NCBI GenBank assembly: GCA_006176705.1
Contig: QRFJ01002089.1
Location: forward strand, 1 to 64,000
Reading direction: 5' to 3'
Source of the DNA: Cocos nucifera
Lineage: Eukaryota; Streptophyta; Magnoliopsida; Arecales; Arecaceae
Length of the DNA: 64,000 bases
Under the pieces are notes generated by a model. It was not told the DNA's origin, did no database searches, and saw nothing but the letters and a program-made list of their open reading frames with translations. Shown here piece by piece: positions 37,507 through 48,506 of this stretch (its first letter is position 1; every line of letters begins with the position of its first letter). Made by a program: the position numbers and the translations under genes.

Positions 37507-38210
37507 TGTTGTAGATTGCCTACTGCTCGTCTTCAGCCACTATGTCATCAAATCCAACCGACCTATGAAAAATTGAGAAGATCGTCCGATAGGAACTATG
37601 AAGACATCGATAATTTCTTAGATCGTCCTGGTTGCTCTCATCTTTGGATGCCTATTATAGGTCATGCATAGTTGACCAATCTCTGGTGACCTAAAGCCAA
37701 AGATTATCTTCGATCAATGAATTTCGATAATGAGTGGGGTATTATAGCTTGTCCAATGATGAGATATTTTTTTTCTGATGATTTATTATAGATCATTTAT
37801 TAATGAGCTATCTCCAATTAATTTCACCAGAATTGTCTCCCTTTCAAATTAGAAAAATCTAGATAAGAAAAGTTTTTCACGATTTGATCTTGCAAAAAGA
37901 AATACATCTCCCGAATCAATCCGATATGATAAATTCAAAAGGTCATCAAAGTCTATAGTGGATACAACTCTAATTCTTCTTTTATAAATGAAAAAGCTCC
38001 AGAATTCTCAAAATATGCATCCAACTCAATGCTCTCTTTTTTTCATTATTCTCCATCTTCTAACTTAAGCATCGAAAGATCTTTATCTTTATCGAAGAAC
38101 ATTTTAGTGAGAACTTCTTTGCCGATGATCGGACGAAAATTTAACACTAATTTTACCTCAACCATATACACCTTGTCGACCGATCTCAAATTGCGAGATC
38201 AGGAGCAATA
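37507..38210 (+). repeat. 3' LTR of the TAT Gypsy element
   Basis: 704 bp, TGTTGTAGATTGCC to GGAGCAATA, collinear with 13403-14094, followed by the duplication GATCC. Confidence 0.9.
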
Positions 38211-38215
38211 GATCC

Positions 38216-39036
38216 TATATGAGATTTAGACTCTACAATATTGTGCAGCACTAAATAGCCAAATAGTCAAATACAACTACCTCACATGCCATACAGGATA
38301 TGTATTGTTTGATGGCTATCCATGCCATTGAGCGCTGCACTGCAGCGCCGCACAGGATGCTGGGTTTTGCATTAAACGTCAAAATAGCTGCCCAACCGTC
38401 CTCTGCCGCTATTCTGTCGAGCCTGTTCTTTATCCAACTCAACGACCATCCAGGGTAACCACAGGACCTCAGTTTCATGCCCATCAAATGAATCCATAAC
38501 AGGATGAACAAAAGGCGAAGCCAAAGTTGCCCTCCCGAACCATGCTAACTTATCCTCAAACACGCTGTATCATCTAACCATACCTTCTAACTGTTCTCTA
38601 ACATTAACTTCCATAAACCAGTATCGTTATCCTTCATCTTCTGATTACCAACTAAAGATCTTTGGTACCCTGGTTCCTCTCCTCTGCCTTCCTTCTTAAT
38701 CTAGCCTCTGCCTTCCTTCAGTAATCTCAATTTCCCTGCCGTGTTCTCTTTTCCATGTCATAGGTTCAGATAGAAAAGCTAAAAGCAAGAAGAAGAAAAT
38801 AGAAAATGGGCAAAGAAAAGAGATATAGAAATAAACAGGGGAACGCGCCCTCTTCTTCCTCCTTAACTAATCAGCTCTCACGGGGCGGCGCAAACCGCAC
38901 GCCGCTCAGAGATGTACAAATCCAGCCCACAGAGAATCCCATGGGTATTAAGAGAACAGAGAAGCCGGCAAAAAAAACACAACAAGTAAGAGAGAAGCCG
39001 GCAAAAAAGAACAGGAAGCAAGCATCTTTCTCCTCT
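38216..39036. other. Host flank, 3' side of the SAUR gene
   Basis: Host DNA between the Gypsy element and the SAUR stop codon. It should contain the SAUR 3' UTR and polyadenylation site, which I cannot place. A perfect inverted repeat with 8-base arms around one base is at 38332-38348 (gcgctgcaCtgcagcgc). Minus-strand frames 38251-38511 and 38372-38563 are not recognised. Confidence 0.5.
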
Positions 39037-39348
39037 TCACCGTATCATGGATGTGAGAGAGCGGAAGACGACCTCCTCGCAGGGGATGGTGAGGCCCATG
39101 TCATGGTCGAAGCCGAACTCCTCCTCGGCTCGCCGGAGGAGGCTCTGGAACTCAGGGTGGGTCAGATAGGAGATGGGAACAATGAACCGACTCCGGTTCT
39201 CCCCCACGTACACCGCGAAATGTCCCTTTGGGACGTCCACTGGCAGCCCTTCTTGCTGTCCTCCACTCCTCCCCAAGCTCGAGCACCTTTTCAGTATTTG
39301 CTTCAAAACAGCTGTTTGATGGAGCTTGTTAGACTTCCTGTTGGCCAT
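39037..39348 (-). CDS. SAUR family protein, SAUR50-like
   Basis: Intact single-exon gene of 103 residues, the usual SAUR size. The N-terminus is basic (MANRKSNKLHQTAVLKQIL), followed by the auxin-inducible core: VPKGHFAVYVGENRSRFIVP near residues 39-58, SYLTHPEFQSLLRRAEEEFGFDH near 59-81 and GLTIPCEEVVFRSLTSMIR at the end. The basic KQILKRCSSLG block is typical of the SAUR50 group. In known members such proteins inhibit PP2C-D phosphatases at the plasma membrane, keep H+-ATPases phosphorylated and so promote acid growth. The start is the first ATG, with no upstream in-frame alternative seen. The gene stands between transposons and is the only intact host gene I can support. No canonical TGTCTC auxin element was noticed in the 450 bases upstream. 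Confidence 0.95.
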   Translation of the reverse strand: MANRKSNKLHQTAVLKQILKRCSSLGRSGGQQEGLPVDVPKGHFAVYVGENRSRFIVPISYLTHPEFQSLLRRAEEEFGFDHDMGLTIPCEEVVFRSLTSMIR

Positions 39349-39570
39349 TTCTCCTTCTTCTCTTCAAGAACTACCAACTGCTTAGAAGTAGAGAGAGAAA
39401 AAGAGAGCAAAGTTGGAGTGGTTGGAGAGGGAGAGGGGAGACCTTTAAGCGTGATGGATGGTGGTGGGAGAGTTGAGGGGGCGAGGAGTAGGCATTTATG
39501 GGAGAGTCGGATGGGGGATGGGATGTGGAGAGAGAGAGGGAGAGAGAGAGGGGAGCAGGGGCATGTGGTG
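39349..39570 (-). promoter_or_regulatory. Promoter and 5' UTR region of the SAUR gene, GA/CT-rich
   Basis: On the coding strand this is CT-rich with long CTCTCT tracts (plus-strand GA runs at 39391-39408 and 39528-39560). A TATA-like CATAAATG lies at about 39493-39500, some 150 bases before the start codon. GA/CT tracts in plant promoters and 5' UTRs are known binding places for BPC (GAGA-binding) factors; their use here is inference. Confidence 0.45.
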
Positions 39571-40239
39571 GGGTGCGAAGGGGAGGACAGACCACGGGTG
39601 TGTTGGGGTGTGTGCCCTCTGGTGGAAACGACATGCCCAGCTGAGCAATCCCTCTGCCAGCGTTTCCAAAAGAAAGCCTGGCCCCTCGCATCCCCCAGGT
39701 TACCTTCCGTATACTATCTTGTACGCATAGGTCTCTGGTTGAATTGTAGTGTGGGGCCAAAGTTTGTAATATTTAATTCCCATCTTCTCTGAGGTGGGTA
39801 CACGTTTGCTTGGGTTTTATAAGATTTTGGTTCAGTTTTCTTCAACTATCAACTGCCAATAGAATACGGATTACATATTTCGGCCAAAAGAATAACTGAT
39901 TTTTTATCAATTAGACCCTATTTTATATATATTTTAAAGCACGATATCTATTTGATAAATTATATAAATAATTTAAAAAATATTTAAAATTATATAAAAT
40001 ATAATTTAATATTTAATATTATAAAATAAAATTAATTATTTTTAAAGTGAAAGATATAATTCGAACCCCTCTAGGCTCTCCTCTCTTCGGGACATGCTTT
40101 CCTGGCCGTAAAAAAAAAAATAGTTAGAAGCTGATAAAATCTTACTTTTTGTGAATAATATTTGGTTTGATCTTTTGATGGGATTAACTCTAATAAAATT
40201 TATTATTTTTTATATATAAATTAATATTTTATTTAGATT
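39571..40239. other. Upstream intergenic DNA, turning AT-rich
   Basis: Beyond the GC-rich SAUR upstream region, 39840-40240 is strongly AT-rich without genes. A perfect 12-base inverted repeat (TCTAATAAAATT at 40189-40200 and its complement at 40240-40251) lies at the edge of the Gypsy LTR. Confidence 0.45.
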
Positions 40240-40967
40240 AATTTTATTAGAAATAAATCTTACTTCCGTTAAAGTCCAGTCTGATGCTTAGTCTAACATA
40301 ACAATTAATCACGGAAGAGTTTTGATCGAAAATTTTTCCTCCAGCGGTCGAACTTCTCTCAGACTCTTTTAGCGATCGAACTCCTTCCGGACTTCTCCAA
40401 CGGCAAAACTCTTTCCAAACTCCTCCAGCGGTCGAACTCCCAACAATCATCCATGAAGGTCTCCACACGAGTTCGATCTCATGCACGACATGAATCGACC
40501 CACATCCGGACTACCTTAGAGGAGTTCGAACTCCTCTAGAATTGATATAGCTCAAAGATCATCATCAACCGACATTCATCCCTCAAAACTTTTACTATCA
40601 AATCTCAAACGAACTGGCATCTCACGACAACAAACACTATCTTCCATAACAAACTCCACGTGGCCCCGAACGGCCCACTATCCGATAGTTACGGCTGTTA
40701 CTATCAGTTTATTTCAGGCTCCGTCTATAAAAAAAATTCTTTAGATACATTTTCTCTAGGCTCTCTTCTTTCTTCCGAAAATTTTGCAACTTTCTTGATT
40801 GAGAACTCCATTTTTGTTGGCCGAAAAAGCTAACTTGATCGTCAGAGGGTCTTGCCAGAATCACCACCCCAGGCTCTGAACGAGACTTATTTTGCAGATC
40901 ACTGACGGCAATCTCATCCTCTCCAACTCCAGTACTTCTTCAATGACAATCAGATTTCACACCAATA
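40240..40967 (+). repeat. 5' LTR of a second TAT-type Gypsy element
   Basis: The right end is well placed: ..caccaata, then a primer site (attgacgctagagaaaggg) like that of TAT elements. A TATA region (gtctataaaaaaaattc) is near 40724-40740. The left end is only approximate, because no second LTR is available for comparison. Its sequence differs from the LTR at 13403. Confidence 0.55.
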
Positions 40968-40969
40968 AG

Positions 40970-41431
40970 ATTGACGCTAGAGAAAGGGTCCTCTATTCTT
41001 GAGGATCCCTTATTCTTAAAGGAGTGCTCAGCAGCGATCCCTTTTCTTCCTCTCAAGAGTTCTTTTCGAAAAAATGCCTCCCAAAAAAGCTTCTATCCGA
41101 TGGTCAACGGCTTCTACAGCCAGATCCCATCTAGATCCATCCGCTCCTGCTTCGGTCCTAGCAACTTAAGCTCCACCTACAGCCATGGTGGATGTAGAGC
41201 AGTTCAATCTGCTGGTCTAGCAGGTTCGTAGGCTCGTGGAGGTGGTGCAGGCCATGCATCGGTAGGCTCCAACATCAATTCAGTCGAAGCAGGCTTCTCC
41301 TGAGCCCTATGATCTGATCTAGGGATGGCCGACTTGGGCTAGCCGATCGGTGATCTCCGAAAAGGGAAAGCAGAGGGTGGAGAGCTCTTGCTCTGACCAT
41401 GACTCGATCCCGGGAGGAGTTTTGCTCCTGT
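40970..41431 (+). pseudogene. Start of gag of the second Gypsy element (truncated)
   Basis: From an ATG near 41072 the translation begins MPPKKASIRWSTASTA and later reads VDVEQFNLLVQQVRRLVEVVQAMHR, once in-frame stops are ignored, as in the N-terminus of TAT gags. In-frame stops occur. The element is cut at 41432 by a Copia LTR; nothing of its polymerase is present here. Confidence 0.6.
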
Positions 41432-42633
41432 TTGAAGGAAAAATTCTAATTTTCCAGACTATGTTCGTTCAGATCTGATCGGATCAAGAGATATATTTCA
41501 AATTTTTTTTTCTTTGATCCAAATCAGATCTGAGATGTTTTAGATCTGATCTTTAATATTCTAATAATAAAAATAAAATCTAGATAAATTAAATCAAATT
41601 TAATTTATTTTGATGTAGGATAATCCTATTACCCGTTGATGAACCTGTATGCAGTGGAAGGTTCTGGATCTAGCCATGCAAGTGCCTGGCCTCTATCGGT
41701 ATCTTCTCAGACTGGATCTGAAGATCCTCTTCTTCTCTATCACGTCTCCAAAAATCAGATCTGGATCTGATTAGGAGGATCTTCAAAACACCTTTCGAAG
41801 ATCAGCAGTTGTCCTTTGCAGCAGCGCAGCCTTCTAGCTTTCAGTCGCCTTTCTCTCATCTGGATCGCACCAACTAAGATCCAAATTCTTTTTGGATGTG
41901 GAGAGGAGAGGGAGAAGTAGAACTTGGCACGGAGGAGGAAGAGGGAGGAAGCCTTGGGGCGTGGAGAACTCTTTTCTTAGATTTCAGATACTCCTTGAGT
42001 TGGGCGTAGGGTCTTATTTATAGACTATGCATGATCCAACTCCTCTTCTTTCCAACCAATCATAACCTTTTGTAAAATCAGATCTAAATCTGATTGGTGA
42101 AAATAGAGTCTCTTGGATTCCTCCTTAGATGGCACCTAAGATCAGTCGAACTTGGTTCTTAGGAGAAATTTAATCGAAATTCAAAAAAAAGATGGAGTCC
42201 CTATCCAACAGGGACTCCTGGGCACCTCCAGCTTGGGCACACGCCAAGGGTGGCATGCGCCCTCCTCCTTGCCAGGTTATAGCAGGAGGACAAGCCCCCA
42301 CCAGCTCTCCAATAGATGCATGACAAGTAGACAGAAGTCAAAGAGTCACTGGTCAACATTTGACTAGTCAAAGGTCAACTTTTGACCAAAGTTGAAGGAT
42401 GAGAAATGGCAGATGACCAAAAATGGTAGGTATTGTCTTACAAAATAAGACAACCTTTTTTTGACTTGGACAGACTCCAGTCAAACCAGGTGAAGGTCTC
42501 TAATCGAGCACAAACTCCTTTGACTCAGTCAGGACAACTATTTATGATAGTAAAAGAAGAACGTTAGGTTCAATCGAGTGCTAGTATGATTTTCTTGAAC
42601 CTAATTGAATCTCATTCAGATCAATTGAACTGG
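41432..42633 (-). repeat. Copia LTR fragment F (3' half of an LTR)
   Basis: On the minus strand this is the last 1.2 kb of the TGTTAG-family LTR, ending ..CCTTCA at 41432 and collinear with 8304-9480. It stops abruptly near 42633 and is joined to plus-strand leader and gag sequence, so two pieces of opposite orientation were brought together. Confidence 0.85.
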
Positions 42634-43011
42634 ACCACCCTCTAGAAATCAATAATCATGAAGATTTTCGCATCTCTACAGAGGGAGTGTAGGGATCTAA
42701 AAAAATAGTGGAAGCTAATTTATTTAAAAATCAAACCCCTAAATAAATTGGTCAAGTCTTAATTATAAAATCTAACTAGAAACTTTGACTCTCTATAGGA
42801 AAAAGAAAAATGCTTGCATCCAATCTACTAGCTCGTATTCTGGACACCCATAGACTGACCGGACCTAATTATAAGAATTGGCTTTGGAACTTCAAAATTA
42901 TTTTGAATTTCGAGAAGTTAACTCATGAATTAGACCAGGATCTTCCCATCTTATCAGCCCATCCGTCTGCTGAATAGAGAGCATCTCTTGACAAATGGAT
43001 AGATGAAGATT
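42634..43011 (+). pseudogene. Copia leader end and gag start, truncated
   Basis: Matches 47004-47371 of the full copy in the same orientation: the ccaccc-ctagaaatc tract, the cagagggagtgtaggga tract, the gag start codon and the first 60 or so gag codons with breaks. Cut at 43011 by the LTR of element E; the last bases aagat (43007-43011) would be its target duplication. Confidence 0.8.
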
Positions 43012-45293
43012 GTTAGATATATGTGCCCTAGAAGCCAGAATTGGCTGACACTTATAATACACTTCTAGGGGCAAAATTGTAATTTTGACTATAATTTATA
43101 AAATGGGTTATTTTCTATCACACATGTGTATTTAGTGTCTGTGATACATCCTTTGAGTTAATGGTAATGATAATTCATATTTTCAAGAGTTGAAAATTTA
43201 AAACATGAATAATCATTATTAACTCATAAACAGCTCCCGACCATAGGATCATCACGAGGATGGTGATTGATCCGAAAGGTTGGTGTACGATCGCTTCTCT
43301 TTAGTAGATGAGTCTTGAGTCTACGGTGTGGAGACACCGGAGCGAGAGTACAGGTACTCATTAGAGAACGAGGACACTGAGCGTGACCACCTCGAGTAGT
43401 CATTAGGAAGTCTACCTTCTCGTCAATGACTGACTCGATGCTGCAGTAGTGTGTCTGGTTCTTTGACCTGAGATGCATCGGCAGTTCACCTTGAGGGTGT
43501 TATAGTTTGACTACACCATTACTCGGTCTCCTAGCCATATGGAACCCTGAGGTGTATGTTGGCTGTGAGCATGTTCATTGTAGGAACTGGATTGCATCAA
43601 GATGGGATCTATCTACCTCGGTGGTAGAGGAGCAGCCCTATGATAATCATGAGAATCAAGTCCTGAAGCCCATGGCCATGGCAGAGTGAAATAATAGAAA
43701 GAGTTTCTATTTAGATTTTCACATTGGACTCGAATCGAATGATTACATCATATGACAGAGACTAGGGTTTGACGAGTTCACCTTAACCCTAATCTGATCG
43801 GGGCTCAAGATAGAAGAACTTAATCACATAGGTAGCTGCACCAAGAGGTTCACATTCAGCTCTGATGGGTTGCCACCATATACTGCTAGGTGTCACTGGT
43901 GGATTTTGGGAGCAATTAGAATGATTTAGATGATCGATCATTCTAGCTGTTCGAATCAGAAGAGTTTCTGATCCATCGAAAGGAGTTTCGATGATGTCGA
44001 TGATAGAGATCATGACATATCCCATTACCATACAGAACTGAACCTAACTGGGTCACACAAACAAGGGTTTGAATCTGGTGATCATCAATTGAACTGATCT
44101 AGTTCAATTGATCTGAATGAGATTTCAATTAGGTTCAAGGAAATCGTGCTAGCACTCGATTGAACCTAACGTTCTTCTTTTACTATCATAAATAAGTTGT
44201 CCTGACTGAGCCAAAGGAGTTTGTGCTCAATCAGAGGCCTTCATATGGTCTGACTGGAGGTTGTCCAAGTCAGAATAGGTTGTCTTATTTGTAAGACATT
44301 ACCTACCATTTTTGGTCACCTGCCATTTCTTGTTCTTTGACTTTGGTCAAAAGTCTACCTTTGACTGGTCAAACATTGACCATTCACCCTTTGACTTTTG
44401 ACCACATGTCATGCACCTATTGGAGAGCTGGTGGGGGCCTGTCCCCCTGCCAGAACCTGGCAAGGAGAAGGGCGCACGCCAAGGGTGGCGTGAGCCCAAG
44501 TAGGAGGCGCCTAGGAGTCCTTGTTGGACAAGGACTCCACCTCCCTTTTGGATTCCAATCAGAGTTCTCCTAAGAATCCAGTTTGACTGGTCTTAGGCGC
44601 CCTCTAAGGAGGAATCCAGGGGTCTCTATTCCAACCAATCAGATTTAGATCTGATTTCACAAAGGGTTATGATTGGTTGAGAGGAAGAGGAGTTGGATCA
44701 CAAGAGGTCTATAAATAAGACCCTGCGCCCAACCCTAATCCTAAGCGAATGCAATTGAGAAACCCCACGCCCCAAGGCTGCCTCTCCCCTCCTTCTCCAT
44801 GCCATAGCTTCTTCTCCCCTTGCTCTCTACGTCCAAAAGGTATTTTGGACTTTGGTTGGTGCGATTCAGATCAAGGAAAGGCGATCAAAAGCAAGAAGGC
44901 TGCGCTGCTGCAAAAGGACGACTGCAGATCTTCAAAAGAGTTTTGAAGATCCTCCAGATCAGATCCAGATCTAATTTTTGGAGGTGTGATAGAGAAGAAG
45001 AGGATCTCCAGATCCAACCCGAGTGGATACCGATAGAGGCCAGGCGCTTGCGTGGCTAAGATCCAGAACCTTCCGCTGCAATCAGGATCATCTACAGGGT
45101 AATAGGATTACCCAAATCAGGTAAATTAAATTTGATTTAATTTATCTTATTTTATTTTATTTATTAAAATAATAAGAATCAGATCTGAAACATATCAAGA
45201 TCTGATTGAAATCAAGAGAAAATTTTTAAAATATATCTCTTAATCTAATCAGATCTGGACGAACCTGGACAGGGAAATCAGAATTTCCCTTCA
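43012..45293 (+). repeat. 5' LTR of Copia element E
   Basis: 2282 bp, TGTTAGATATATG.. to ..TTTCCCTTCA. A TATA box (TATAAATA) at 44710-44717 is followed by the gaccctgcgcccaac tract, the likely transcription start region. It serves as family reference for the other LTRs in the window. Confidence 0.93.
44710..44717 (+). promoter_or_regulatory. TATA box of the element E LTR
   Basis: TATAAATA, conserved at the same LTR position in copies A, B, F and the solo LTR at 3446. It is expected to direct transcription of the full-length element RNA starting some 30 bases downstream. Confidence 0.7.
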
Positions 45294-45295
45294 AC

Positions 45296-45308
45296 TGGTA
45301 TCAGAGCC
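45296..45308 (+). promoter_or_regulatory. Primer-binding site of Copia element E
   Basis: TGGTATCAGAGCC, complementary to initiator methionine tRNA, two bases after the LTR end. Confidence 0.95.
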
Positions 45309-47165
45309 AGGGTTCTAAAATTATTTAGATCTAATTTTAATTTTATTTTAATTAGAAAATAAAGTGATTTCAGATGTCACATGAGATGTGATCAGATCTG
45401 AAATCAGAAAAATTAAAATTAAATGATTTGGATCTAAGAACATGAAGATATGCATGACTAGTTCTAGAATAGAATAGTTCTATAGAATAGTTTTGCATGT
45501 CTTTGATTTAATCTGATTAAATCATATTTTAGATCTTCTTATTTACTATTTTCTGATATTATAAGTGTTATAATAACATCTGATAAACAGTAAATAAAAA
45601 TTATTTAATTTTAAATATCATATGAGATATGATTGATGCATGTCTAGACTAGTTGTAGAATAGTTCTACATAATTGTCTAGATTAGAATTTATTTTGATT
45701 AGATCAATTTAAATCTAATTTTTTAGATTATTATGAGATAATTTAGATCTGAAAATATGCATGATTTGATACATGAGATGTATGCAAAATATGCCTTGAT
45801 TAGATCTAAATTTGTATATGAGATATATGATATAGATCTATAACTGTTTTGTAGATTTACATGTTCCTGATTAAGGCGTTCCTCTTGGCCGTCCGGTCAT
45901 AAGAACGAAGAAAGGTTTAAAGGCCCTCTCTTTCCATTCGATGGGGTGTTCTTATGACGTGTAGGGGTGCTGCGTGTTCGTCCTTAATCAGAAACCCAAA
46001 ACTTACTTTCTGCAAAACCCTAGATCCTGAAACCCTAGGATTTATTGTGCATATTTTGTTTATGAACCCAACTTAAGTAAGAATTAAGTTTATGGAATAT
46101 TAATTACGTCTAAAATTGAGAATTTTAGATCTAAGACATATTCATAATACTGGGTTCGGGCTTGGGTAGCTCAATTAGGTCTAAGCGGTTGATCAAACCG
46201 AATCAAGAGTTGGTTAGATGGGATCAACAATGCTTAAATTGACCAGCCTAATAGGATTAAGTCTGGGTCAAGATCGAGTCACGATCAAGCAAGACCTAAT
46301 TAGGCTCAGAGGTTAGAGTCTGGATTGTAGGCTAACCCAATTGGTTCTGACTCAATAATTTGGTGTCTAAGGTAAGTTTGGCACAGACGACCGACTGATT
46401 TTTAATTGGAAGCTACTCGACCTGAATGCATTCTTGTGCGAGTTAACGGCATATTCCTTCCACCGGTCTCACTTACCTGGCCATATCTGTTGACACAGTT
46501 CTGATCTGAGGTGGTCAATAATCCGAGCTAACCCATGCCACTAGGTTAGTCATAATTGTTATGACTAAGCCAAGTCTAGTTTAATGAGACCTGAATCAAT
46601 TCTCCCTAAGAAAAGATTAAGTCCGAGGTCTTCCACCATTGTAGATGTGCGGGCCCTTCCCGGGGTTGATTGTTCTCGGCTGGATACAGTGGCTCAGTTG
46701 CACCGGGAAGACGCAACCATGTCTATTAGGCATTGGATGCTATGGGCTGGAGGATGAGTTGGGCTCAATATTTCGGATACGGTGAGAAGACCCAATTAGG
46801 AACCCAGTCCATGCAAATGGTGGGTCTGACTTAACTAAGGAGTGGATCAATATTCCGGATACGGTGAGATTCATGAATTAGAGACCAAGTTTGGGTGCAC
46901 CATGATTAGAGAATCATTGAACAAGAGTTGTTCACTCATTGGCTAACCCATCACCAATAACTGTTAGGTGAGGTGATGAGTCAGTTGGTGAGACCGCACC
47001 ACCCACTAGAAATCATAATCGTGGAGATTTTTGCATCTCTACAGAGGGAGTGTAGGGATCCGAGAAAATAGTGGGAAGCTAATTTGTTTAAAAATAAAAT
47101 CCCTAAACAAATTGGTCAAGTCAAAATTACAATATCTAACTAGAATCTTTGACTCTCTACAGGAA
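45309..47165 (+). mobile_element. Untranslated leader of Copia element E
   Basis: 1.86 kb without coding capacity, AT-rich at first. The motif CGGATACGGTGAGA occurs twice, near 46772 and 46855. This long leader is shared with element A. It may hold packaging or dimerisation signals, which cannot be shown from sequence alone. Confidence 0.7.
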
Positions 47166-47288
47166 AATGTCTGCGTCCAACCCACTTGGCACGTATCCTA
47201 GACACACATAGACTGACTGGACCCAATTATAAAGATTGGCTCAGGAACTACAAAATTATTTTGGGTTCCAGAGAAGTTAACACATGTT

Positions 47289-48506
47289 TTGGACCAGGAC
47301 CCTCCCACCTTACCAGCTCGTCCATCCACTGAACAGAGAGCATCTCTGGAAAAATGGATTGACGAAGACAATAAGGCCAGATACTACATGTTGGGCTCGA
47401 TGTCTGATGAGCTCCAGCGCCAACATGAAGATATCGGGACTGCTCGCCAAATGTTGGCTCACCTGCAGGAGATGTTTGGTGAACAGAGTCGCGCAGCCAA
47501 ATATCAAGTCACGAAACGACTTTTTAAGGCTAAGATGCGTGATGGGCAGTCAGTCCAAGATCACTGTCTGACAATGATCAAGGACATGGAAGAGCTTGAG
47601 AAGCTCGGTGTGAAGTTGGACTTGGACTTGCAGAACGATATTATTCTGCAATCCTTGACTGATGCATATGGGCAATTCATCATGAATTACCACATGCATA
47701 AACTTCAAAATTTCTTGGCCGAATTGATGAATATGCTGGTTACCGCTGAGCTTTCTATGAAAGGTTCTAAAGGCTCAGTTCTTGCTATGGAATGGACTTC
47801 TTCCAAAAGAAAGTCTTATGGAAAGAAAAAGAAGTCTGTGAAAAAGCAAAAGGTGGAAGGATCAAAGAAGAAGAAGGCAGAATCGAAGAAGAAGGTCGAT
47901 GGCAAAGGAAAGTGTTTCCATTGCAACAGCGACGGCCATTGGAAGCGAAACTGCCCTACTTACCTGGCCACCCTGAAGAACAAGAAGGAAGGTCCTTCTG
48001 GAGGTATGCTCGTTATTGAGTCTAACCTTATGATTTCTTCTGCATCCAGTTGGGTGCTTGACTCTGGTTCTAGTGCTCATCTGTGCACTTCTATGCAGGG
48101 TCTTGAGGATAGCAGGAGGCTGAGGGATGGAGACATGATCCTACGCATCGGTAATGGAGCAAGAGTTGCTGCAGTAGCCGTGGGAATATATCCTCTTCGA
48201 TTACCATCTGGTTTAGACTTAGTTTTAAAAGACTGTTATTATGTGCCTGCAGCTAGCAGGAATTTGATTTCTGTTTCATGCTTAGCACAAGAAGGCTATG
48301 TGATTACCTTCTTTAAGGACCATTGTAACATTCTTTATGAAAGAAATAAAATTGCAAATGGTTTCCTTATTAATGGTCTTTATCAGTTGCATATTGATGT
48401 ACCTATTTTAACTATCGAGCAAAACGTGAATGCCAAACGACCTAGGGATAGTCCAAACGACAGATATCTATGGCACCTGAGATTAGGATCATATAGCAGA
48501 AGATAG
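47289..48506 (+). CDS. Copia gag-protease open frame (element E), 405 codons
   Basis: The frame carries a Retrotran_gag_2-like capsid region (about residues 20-165), a lysine-rich linker, a CCHC knuckle with C209, C212, H217 and C222, and the aspartic protease motif DSGSSAH at residues 258-264. The start of the GAG-pre-integrase domain (YLWHLRLG) closes it. The true gag start is probably the ATG at 47166, but a frame shift between 47166 and 47289 separates the first 40 or so codons. A further frameshift near 48490 cuts the polyprotein before integrase. In the family these products form cytoplasmic particles and process the polyprotein. All key residues listed are present. Confidence 0.88.
   Translation: MDQDPPTLPARPSTEQRASLEKWIDEDNKARYYMLGSMSDELQRQHEDIGTARQMLAHLQEMFGEQSRAAKYQVTKRLFKAKMRDGQSVQDHCLTMIKDMEELEKLGVKLDLDLQNDIILQSLTDAYGQFIMNYHMHKLQNFLAELMNMLVTAELSMKGSKGSVLAMEWTSSKRKSYGKKKKSVKKQKVEGSKKKKAESKKKVDGKGKCFHCNSDGHWKRNCPTYLATLKNKKEGPSGGMLVIESNLMISSASSWVLDSGSSAHLCTSMQGLEDSRRLRDGDMILRIGNGARVAAVAVGIYPLRLPSGLDLVLKDCYYVPAASRNLISVSCLAQEGYVITFFKDHCNILYERNKIANGFLINGLYQLHIDVPILTIEQNVNAKRPRDSPNDRYLWHLRLGSYSRR

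Larger units (their letters stand above)
13398..38215 (+). mobile_element. TAT-type Ty3/Gypsy retrotransposon with five nested insertions
   Basis: 5' LTR 13403-14094 and 3' LTR 37507-38210 start with the same TGTTGTRGATTGC, are collinear throughout, and end in CAACA and CAATA. The element is flanked by exact GATCC duplications at 13398-13402 and 38211-38215. Between them, in order, are primer site, gag, protease, RT, RNase H, a second RNase H, integrase, a 56-bp tandem array, an antisense ORF and a polypurine tract. Five later insertions interrupt it: 16988-17887, 18645-21125, 24159-27910, 28208-30595 and 32432-37403. Subtracting them and their duplications leaves about 10.3 kb, a normal size for TAT elements. 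Every coding part is broken, so it is a dead copy. Confidence 0.92.

Noticed and set aside
38806..39792. 328-codon plus-strand open frame across the SAUR locus
   Set aside because: It lies antisense to the intact SAUR gene, includes its promoter, is low in complexity and has no domain; its length reflects the GC-rich coding strand.
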